In this document: positions 6,748-11,491 of the stretch, in pieces
Layout of the letters: the number at the start of each line of letters is the position of its first letter
Numbering within the stretch: the first letter of the stretch is position 1
NCBI GenBank assembly: GCA_016875755.1
Contig: VGOX01000035.1
Span: forward strand, 1-11,491
DNA from: Chloroflexota bacterium
Lineage (GTDB): Bacteria > Chloroflexota > Anaerolineae > Anaerolineales > Villigracilaceae
Direction of reading: 5' to 3'
DNA: 11,491 nt
The notes under the pieces: model-generated
Told to the model about the DNA's origin: nothing
The model's database searches: none
What the model saw: only the letters and a program-made list of their open reading frames with translations
Made by a program: the position numbers and the translations under genes

Positions 6748-7491
6748 TTATTTTGATTTCTTGATCAAGTGTGAAACTTGTTTTTCTTTTTCACGCAAAA
6801 GTTTTGCGGGAATATCACGGTACATTTCCAACCACCTGCCTGATTCCATTACATGCTCCAGTGAAACCTTTACAGCAAGGTCAGGGTCTTGTTTCTTGAA
6901 TGCTTCCATAATCGCTGCGTGTTCGTCATGGGTTTGTGCCAAACTACTAGAAACCAGTTCGGGTCTACGGTACAAGGCTTCATACAGCAGCCAGTCTGGA
7001 AAGGCATTGGACACGATCGCGTATAATTGGATCAACAGATTATTTCCAGATGCTTCTGCGATCGCAGCGTGGAACATACGGCTTAACTGCCGCTCCTGCG
7101 GCATTTCACTCAATTCCACATGTCTGTCCATCTCTTCCATGATGGATTCGAGTTTGGCAAGTTGTTCGGGTGTGATATTCAGTGCGGTTTCTTTCCCGAT
7201 CATCGCTTCGAGAAACAGGCGCATCCCGTAGGCTTCTACTATATCCTTGGCAGACATCTCCCGCACACGCACACCGCGATACGGCACTCGTTCTGCAATT
7301 CCCTTGGCGACCAGCAAATCCAACGCCTCACGCACTGGGGTCATGCTTACACCCATCTGGCTGGCAATATCCTCCTGTCGCAGCCAATCACCAGGCGTGT
7401 ATTTTCCTGCGATGATCTGCCGATGAAGTGCATCGTAAATTTCTTCTTTCAGCGGTTTGTGGGTAAGTTCTTTCTCTGCTATTGACGCCAT
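6748..7491 (-). CDS. GntR-family transcriptional regulator, FadR/FCD subfamily
   Basis: This 247-residue protein has an N-terminal winged helix (about residues 13-78, with EDIASQMGVSMTPVREALDLL as the helix-turn-helix) and a C-terminal all-helical FCD ligand domain (about 85-225). FCD domains usually bind a metal plus an organic acid through an Asp and three His. The His residues are visible (H141, H191, H213), but the position four residues before H141 holds Ser137 where Asp or Asn is usual. It is the first gene of the minus-strand cluster and sits 12 bases before the corrinoid gene, so it most likely controls the demethylation genes, possibly also the divergent formate dehydrogenase operon. 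The inducer is unknown. No Shine-Dalgarno lies at normal distance; the ATG directly abuts a 19-base AT palindrome. A downstream start is unlikely because it would remove the N-terminal arm before the winged helix. Confidence 0.92.
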   Translation of the reverse strand: MASIAEKELTHKPLKEEIYDALHRQIIAGKYTPGDWLRQEDIASQMGVSMTPVREALDLLVAKGIAERVPYRGVRVREMSAKDIVEAYGMRLFLEAMIGKETALNITPEQLAKLESIMEEMDRHVELSEMPQERQLSRMFHAAIAEASGNNLLIQLYAIVSNAFPDWLLYEALYRRPELVSSSLAQTHDEHAAIMEAFKKQDPDLAVKVSLEHVMESGRWLEMYRDIPAKLLREKEKQVSHLIKKSK

Positions 7492-7511
7492 AATTATATA
7501 TTATATATAAT
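7482..7511 (+). promoter_or_regulatory. Sigma70-like promoter for the formate dehydrogenase operon
   Basis: The plus strand shows TTGACG (7482-7487), an 18-base spacer, and TATAAT (7506-7511). This matches the -35 at five of six positions and the -10 at all six. Transcription would start near 7518, giving a leader of about 119 bases that holds the 18-base tandem repeats. The -35 lies within the first codons of the divergent regulator gene. Confidence 0.55.
7493..7511. promoter_or_regulatory. 19-base AT palindrome, candidate regulator operator
   Basis: ATTATATAT and ATATATAAT form perfect 9-base arms around one T. It overlaps the plus-strand -10 and lies one base upstream of the regulator's start codon. 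The minus strand also contains two TATAAT words here (7505-7500 and 7498-7493); the first has a weak TTCCGA 17 bases upstream and would give an almost leaderless regulator mRNA. Position favours a site where the GntR protein represses itself and the divergent operon. However, the arms do not contain the GT/AC core typical of FadR-like operators, so it could be simply promoter AT-richness. Confidence 0.4.
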
Positions 7512-7555
7512 CACTCCTGATTTCGGAAGTGCCACAAATCACGAAAAATGTCATC

Positions 7556-7609
7556 GGTATAGAATGCCCCTTGGGTATAGAATGCCCCTTGGGTATAGAA
7601 TGCCCCTAA
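7556..7609 (+). repeat. Three tandem copies of an 18-base repeat upstream of the formate dehydrogenase operon
   Basis: The unit GGTATAGAATGCCCCTTG occurs at 7556-7573 and 7574-7591 exactly, and at 7592-7609 with the last two bases changed to AA. A partial GGTATA follows at 7611. Each junction makes a small dyad (ATGCCCC-TT-GGGTAT or its AA form). The array lies in the predicted leader, 27 bases before the NuoE-NuoF start. It may be a set of protein-binding sites, repeated RNA hairpins, or a variable-number repeat. There are no spacers, so it is not a CRISPR array. Confidence 0.9.
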
Positions 7610-7636
7610 GGGTATACTTGCAGTATTGGAGATTTC

Positions 7637-9295
7637 ATGTCTGAAATTGATCTTGCCCCACTCAAACCCGCAATCGAAAGATACATTCCGTTGGGCCGCT
7701 CGGGGCTGTTGCCAGCCTTGCATGCGGCTCAAAAAATTTATGGCTGGTTGCCTGAATCTGTCGCTGCCGAAGTTGCCAAAAAACTGCGCGTTCCGCTTGC
7801 GGATGTGCATGGGGTGATTGAATTCTATGCCCTGTTTTACAACGAGCCGCTTGGGCGTAAGGTCATTCGGGTTTGCACCGACCCAGCCTGCGCACTGAAA
7901 GATGCGGATGGACTGCTCACCAAACTATGCAAGCAACATGACATAGAACCGCATCACACGACGGGTGACCTGTCTCTCACCATCGAGCCGAGTCCATGTC
8001 TGGGGATGTGCGAACTCGCGCCCGCAGTGTGGACGATGGACGATGGACAGTGGACCGTTGGTGATGGCGAAGCGCGACCGCGTTCGATGGTCTACGGTCC
8101 AATTCGTGAACTGACGAAAAACTGCGGCAACGGCACAACCTCTCTGAAACAATACGGCGAATATAAGGGACTTCAAAAAGCCATCACGATGCAGCCCAAA
8201 GCCGTGGTCGAAGAGATCAAGGCGTCAGGTTTGGTAGGACGCGGCGGCGCCGCCTTTCCAACAGGCATCAAATGGGAAGGGGCGTTGAACGCCGAGGCCG
8301 ATCAAAAGTATGTCATCTGCAATGCGGATGAATCAGAGCCTGGCACGTTCAAAGACCGAATTTTATTGTTGGACGATCCGCACAGCACCATTGAAGGGAT
8401 GTGTATTGCTGCGCATGCCATAGGTGCAACGAAAGGTTATTTATATACCCGCGCTGAATATCCGTACATCGTGCCTGTTTTGGAAAATGCGTTGAGTGAA
8501 GCGAGAGAAGCGGGGTATTTGAAAGATTTTGACATTGAAATCCGCGTCGGCGCGGGCGCTTATATTTGTGGGGAAGAGACTGCACTGTTTGAATCAATCG
8601 AAGGGAAACGCGGCTTTCCGCGTATCAAGCCACCCTTCCCAACAACCCATGGCGTGTTCGGCAAGCCGACGGTCATCAACAATGTCGAGACGTTGTGCAA
8701 TGTGCCGCTCATCATCTCGATGGGTTCTGCGGAATATCGAAAAATTGGCACGGAAAAATCACCTGGACCGAAATTGTTCTGCGTTTCTGGCGATGTGACC
8801 AAGCCTGGGATGTACGAAGTGCCATTCGGCGTAAGCTTGCGCGAAGTGCTCGAAATGGCGGGCGGCGTTGCAGGTGGGAAGAATCTCAAATCTGTGCTGT
8901 TCGGCGGTGCGGCGGGAGCATTTGCCACATCCGACCATCTCGATGTGAAAATGACCTTTGAAGACTTGCGTGCCGCTGGCTTGCCTCTCGGCTCGGGCGT
9001 TGTGATGGTCTTTGACGGAACCCGCGATATGCGCGATGTATTGAAACGGCTTGGACGCTTCTTCGCACATGAATCCTGCGGCAAGTGTTATCCCTGCCAA
9101 ATGGGGACCCAACGCCAAAAAGAAATTCTCGACCGTGTGGCGGACGGAAAAGCCCAGAAAGATGATTTCATCCGCCTGCAAGATGTCGGTTGGACGATGA
9201 CCGATGCGAGTATTTGTGGCTTGGGTCAAACGGCTGCTAGTGCGACAATGTCCGCGATGAAATTATGGCCCGAGCTATTTGAGGTGAAATCATGA
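7637..9295 (+). CDS. NuoE-NuoF fusion, NAD(P)H-linked diaphorase subunit of formate dehydrogenase
   Basis: This 552-residue protein joins two normally separate subunits. Residues 1-130 are NuoE-like (thioredoxin-fold [2Fe-2S], ligands C80-x4-C85 and C121-x3-C125). Residues about 170-552 are NuoF-like: FMN/NADH loop GRGGAAFPTG (201-210), CNADESEPGTFKDR (228-241), GAYICGEETALFES (307-320), then the [4Fe-4S] ligands C481, C484, C487 and C527. It would pass electrons between NAD(P)(H), FMN and the iron-sulfur chain of the next subunit, in the cytoplasm. GGAG lies five bases before the ATG. The stop overlaps the next start as ATGA, indicating translational coupling. Residues about 131-150 separate the usual NuoE ending APAV from MVYGPI; part of this linker is encoded by an interspersed ATGGAC-type repeat. 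The context with a formate dehydrogenase catalytic gene argues against complex I. An electron-bifurcating role cannot be excluded. Confidence 0.93.
   Translation: MSEIDLAPLKPAIERYIPLGRSGLLPALHAAQKIYGWLPESVAAEVAKKLRVPLADVHGVIEFYALFYNEPLGRKVIRVCTDPACALKDADGLLTKLCKQHDIEPHHTTGDLSLTIEPSPCLGMCELAPAVWTMDDGQWTVGDGEARPRSMVYGPIRELTKNCGNGTTSLKQYGEYKGLQKAITMQPKAVVEEIKASGLVGRGGAAFPTGIKWEGALNAEADQKYVICNADESEPGTFKDRILLLDDPHSTIEGMCIAAHAIGATKGYLYTRAEYPYIVPVLENALSEAREAGYLKDFDIEIRVGAGAYICGEETALFESIEGKRGFPRIKPPFPTTHGVFGKPTVINNVETLCNVPLIISMGSAEYRKIGTEKSPGPKLFCVSGDVTKPGMYEVPFGVSLREVLEMAGGVAGGKNLKSVLFGGAAGAFATSDHLDVKMTFEDLRAAGLPLGSGVVMVFDGTRDMRDVLKRLGRFFAHESCGKCYPCQMGTQRQKEILDRVADGKAQKDDFIRLQDVGWTMTDASICGLGQTAASATMSAMKLWPELFEVKS
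8030..8067. repeat. ATGGAC-type repeat sequence inside the NuoE-NuoF gene
   Basis: A stretch built of GGACGAT, GGACAGT and GGACCGT words encodes residues about 132-144. It shares ACGATGGACGAT-R-GAC with the intergenic repeat at 2880-2926. It keeps the frame and lies between the NuoE and NuoF domains, where extra residues are tolerable. Confidence 0.5.
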
Positions 9296-9984
9296 CCATC
9301 ACATTTATCATGGACGGCAAGGAAGTTACCGCGCAGGACGGGCAGACGTTACTGGACGTTGCCCGCGAGAATGGGATCGATATTCCCACCATCTGCTTTC
9401 ACGAAGCGACCACGGCGAATGCTGTCTGTCGAATCTGCGTCGTGGAGGTGGAGGGGCAGAGAGTGCTCCAGCCTTCGTGTATCGTCAAGGCAGCAACCAA
9501 CATGAAAGTCCAGACGCGAAGCGAGAAGGTCATCCGCGCGCGAAAGACCATTTTAGAGATGCTGGCGGCTACGATGGATTTATCCGAGGCGGTGGAAATC
9601 CAAACGATGATGAAAGAATACGGCGCAAGCGATGGGCGCTTCCCCGATGCCGAGAAGCGTTTGTCGGATGTGAAAGATGACAACCCAATGTACATCCGCG
9701 ATTACTCGAAGTGCTTGTTGTGTTGGCGCTGCGTGCAAGTCTGTGCGGACGATGCCCAATACACCTTCGCGATCAACTTCGATGGGCGTGGGTATGAAAC
9801 GCAGATCGGCACATTCTTCGACAAGGCGATTCCTGAAACATCGTGTGTGCTATGCGGACAATGTGTGGGCGTCTGCCCGACGGGCGCATTGAAACCCAAG
9901 CGCGAATATTTACTGGAACAAGGCAAGACACCCGCTGAGATCAGTGTGATGAATACTGGTAAAAAACAGAGGAAGCCGCGATGA
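9292..9984 (+). CDS. HoxU/NuoG-N-like iron-sulfur electron-transfer subunit
   Basis: This 230-residue protein wires the diaphorase to the formate dehydrogenase. Residues 1-75 are a plant-type [2Fe-2S] ferredoxin domain with ligands C35, C46, C49 and C63. Residues 141-195 hold two [4Fe-4S] motifs: C141, C144, C147, C151 and C185, C188, C191, C195. In NuoG, HoxU and HydA proteins a His-x3-Cys-x2-Cys-x5-Cys cluster normally lies between; here the matching region (about 91-113) has no Cys at all, so that cluster is absent. GAGGTG precedes the ATG by five bases. The start overlaps the upstream stop and the stop overlaps the next start, both as ATGA, so all three operon genes are coupled. It is probably a separate small subunit rather than a fragment, because the formate dehydrogenase gene that follows has its own complete N-terminus. 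Confidence 0.92.
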   Translation: MTITFIMDGKEVTAQDGQTLLDVARENGIDIPTICFHEATTANAVCRICVVEVEGQRVLQPSCIVKAATNMKVQTRSEKVIRARKTILEMLAATMDLSEAVEIQTMMKEYGASDGRFPDAEKRLSDVKDDNPMYIRDYSKCLLCWRCVQVCADDAQYTFAINFDGRGYETQIGTFFDKAIPETSCVLCGQCVGVCPTGALKPKREYLLEQGKTPAEISVMNTGKKQRKPR

Positions 9985-11491
9985 TCAAATCTGACCGAGT
10001 GACCAAAACCACCTGCCCCTACTGCGGGGTGGGCTGTACGTTGGAATTACATGTGAAGGATGACTTTATCTACAAAGTCACCAGCCCGTTCGATTCGCCC
10101 GTCAATCAGGGCAACCTGTGCGTGAAGGGACGTTTCGGCTACGACTTTGTCTATCATCCCAAACGCGTGACCAAGCCGCTGGTGCGCCGCTATTTGCTCG
10201 AAGGCAAACCCAAACCCGAAGGTCGCGAACAGGTCTTTGCAATCAGCGTGGACGGGAAACCGATTCCCGATTCCAAGATCTCCAACGATTGGGATTGGGT
10301 CGAAACCGATTGGGACACTGCCCTGAACTTTGTGGCGGATAACCTTGTCCGCATTTACAAGCGTGACGGTTCGGACGCGATGGCTGTCTATTGCTGTGCC
10401 AAAGCGACGAACGAAGACAACTATCTTTTGCAAAAAATGTATCGCGCCTTGTTCCGCACCAATAACGTGGATCACTGCACACGTCTGTGTCATGCGGGTT
10501 CAGTCGTGGCGTTACAGCAAGCCGTTGGTTCATCTGCCATGAGCAATACTGCATCGCAAGTCATTATGAACGACGTGTTCATTGTGACGGGCTCGAATAC
10601 TTCCGAGAACCATCCCATCATTGCCTTGCAAATGAAGGAAGCCGTGCAAAAATACGGCGCAAAGATGATCGTCGTGGACCCGCGCCGCATTGACCTGGTG
10701 GATATGGCGGAAATGTGGCTGCCGCTCAAGCCTGGCACGAATGTGCCCGTCTTCACCGCAATGGCGCATGTGATCGTCAAAGAGAATTTGGTCAACTGGG
10801 AATTTGTCAAATCCCGCACCGAAGGCTTTGACGAGTATCTTGAATCACTTGAGAAATTCACCCCCGAATATGCAGAAGAACTTTCGGGCGTGCCTGCTGA
10901 AGACATTCGCGCCGCCGCTCGCATGTACGCCACTGCTAAGAACGCCGCCATTTATTGGGGCATGGGTATCTCACAGCTTTCGCACGGCACGGCATCTGCG
11001 TTGGCGTTGATTCACCTTGCGTTTCTCACTGGCCACATCGGGCGTGACGGCACAGGACTGAATCCCTTGCGCGGACAAAACAACGTGCAAGGCGCGAGCG
11101 ATATGGGTTCCATGCCCTTCCATTATCCTGGCTATATGCGCGTGGATAACCCCGACAACCGCACCAAATGGGAAAAGACATGGAACATCGAAGAAGGCGG
11201 TTTGAGTCTCAAACTGGGTCTCACCACCACTGAAATTCTCAGCCACGCGCACGAAGGCGGCGTCCGCGCGTTGTACATCATGGGCGAAAACCCGATGATG
11301 TCTGAGCCGAATCTCAACGAGACGCGCAAGCACATGACGCATCTTGAGTTTCTCGTCGCGCAGGATATTTTCATCAATGAGTCTGGCGCGTTCGCGGATG
11401 TATTTTTGCCCGCCACACCTTTCGCCGAAAAAGATGGCACGTTCTCGAATACAGATAGAAGAGTCCAGCGAGTCCGCGCTGCGCACCCGCC
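9981..11491 (+). CDS. fdhF: Formate dehydrogenase catalytic (alpha) subunit, Mo/W-bis-MGD, Cys type; 3' end outside window
   Basis: The first 503 residues are present. The N-terminal [4Fe-4S] domain has C12, C15, C19 and C47, with K49 in the usual electron-relay place. The metal-ligand region reads DHCTRLCHAGS, with C170 (codon TGT at 10488-10490) followed by H171. This Cys-His pair is the formate dehydrogenase hallmark and shows a cysteine, not selenocysteine, enzyme. Later segments such as GSNTSENHP, VVDPRR, GQNNVQGASDMG and MGENPMMSEPN are typical of the molybdopterin-binding domains of this family. The protein would interconvert formate and CO2 and exchange electrons with the two subunits encoded upstream. 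No Tat signal is seen, so it should be cytoplasmic. GAGGAA lies six bases before the ATG, which overlaps the upstream stop. The missing part should hold the rest of domain III and the C-terminal cofactor-binding domain IV. Substrate assignment rests on the motif and partner subunits; another molybdopterin oxidoreductase is less likely. Confidence 0.93.
   Translation, partial: MIKSDRVTKTTCPYCGVGCTLELHVKDDFIYKVTSPFDSPVNQGNLCVKGRFGYDFVYHPKRVTKPLVRRYLLEGKPKPEGREQVFAISVDGKPIPDSKISNDWDWVETDWDTALNFVADNLVRIYKRDGSDAMAVYCCAKATNEDNYLLQKMYRALFRTNNVDHCTRLCHAGSVVALQQAVGSSAMSNTASQVIMNDVFIVTGSNTSENHPIIALQMKEAVQKYGAKMIVVDPRRIDLVDMAEMWLPLKPGTNVPVFTAMAHVIVKENLVNWEFVKSRTEGFDEYLESLEKFTPEYAEELSGVPAEDIRAAARMYATAKNAAIYWGMGISQLSHGTASALALIHLAFLTGHIGRDGTGLNPLRGQNNVQGASDMGSMPFHYPGYMRVDNPDNRTKWEKTWNIEEGGLSLKLGLTTTEILSHAHEGGVRALYIMGENPMMSEPNLNETRKHMTHLEFLVAQDIFINESGAFADVFLPATPFAEKDGTFSNTDRRVQRVRAAHP

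Noticed and set aside
7556..7616. CRISPR array
   Set aside because: Direct repeats abut with no unique spacers between them and the unit is only 18 bases.
7511..7810. Minus-strand frame with a repeated GAFYTQ peptide
   Set aside because: The repeat is just the 18-base DNA array read in frame, and the rest overlaps the NuoE start on the other strand.
7637..9984. Complex I (nuo) or bidirectional hydrogenase locus
   Set aside because: The next gene encodes a molybdopterin formate dehydrogenase with the Cys-His active-site pair, and no hydrogenase or membrane subunit is present.
10488..10490. Selenocysteine at the formate dehydrogenase active site
   Set aside because: The codon is TGT (Cys), not TGA.

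Overview
The window reads as anaerobic one-carbon metabolism in a bacterium, most likely a member of the Chloroflexota (Anaerolineae-like). That placement is inference. It rests on the style of the proteins and on short palindromic repeats scattered between and inside genes; no rRNA or marker gene is present. All gene-free gaps are shorter than 150 bases.

Left part, minus strand (7491 down to 1). A GntR/FCD regulator is followed, 12 bases on, by a small MttC-type corrinoid protein. Then come three MttB-superfamily methyltransferases: one divergent member (4490-5944) and two close tandem paralogues (2927-4405 and 1341-2816). None has an in-frame amber codon, so none is a pyrrolysine-dependent trimethylamine methyltransferase. 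They resemble the Pyl-free branch, which includes glycine betaine, proline betaine and carnitine demethylases. Each would pass a methyl group from an unknown, probably quaternary-amine, substrate to the single corrinoid protein. The methylcorrinoid:tetrahydrofolate methyltransferase and the reductive activator (RamA type) are not in the window. The left edge holds the N-terminal 415 residues of an S9-family peptidase on the same strand, probably unrelated.

Right part, plus strand (7637 to the right edge). This is a tightly overlapping operon: a NuoE-NuoF fusion (diaphorase), a HoxU/NuoG-N-like iron-sulfur protein, and a cysteine-type molybdenum/tungsten formate dehydrogenase catalytic subunit that runs off the window. 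Together they look like a soluble NAD(P)-linked formate dehydrogenase. It could finish oxidation of the methyl groups released on the left (methyl-THF to formate to CO2), or run in reverse.

The two transcription units diverge from a 145-base region. This holds a good plus-strand sigma70-like promoter whose -10 lies inside a 19-base AT palindrome next to the regulator's start codon, and three copies of an 18-base direct repeat. It is a plausible shared control point.

Repeats are the other theme. Three of the four spacers downstream of the corrinoid gene carry a different palindromic or interspersed repeat. Two of these repeat families also occur inside genes without breaking the frame (the S9 propeller and the NuoE-NuoF linker).
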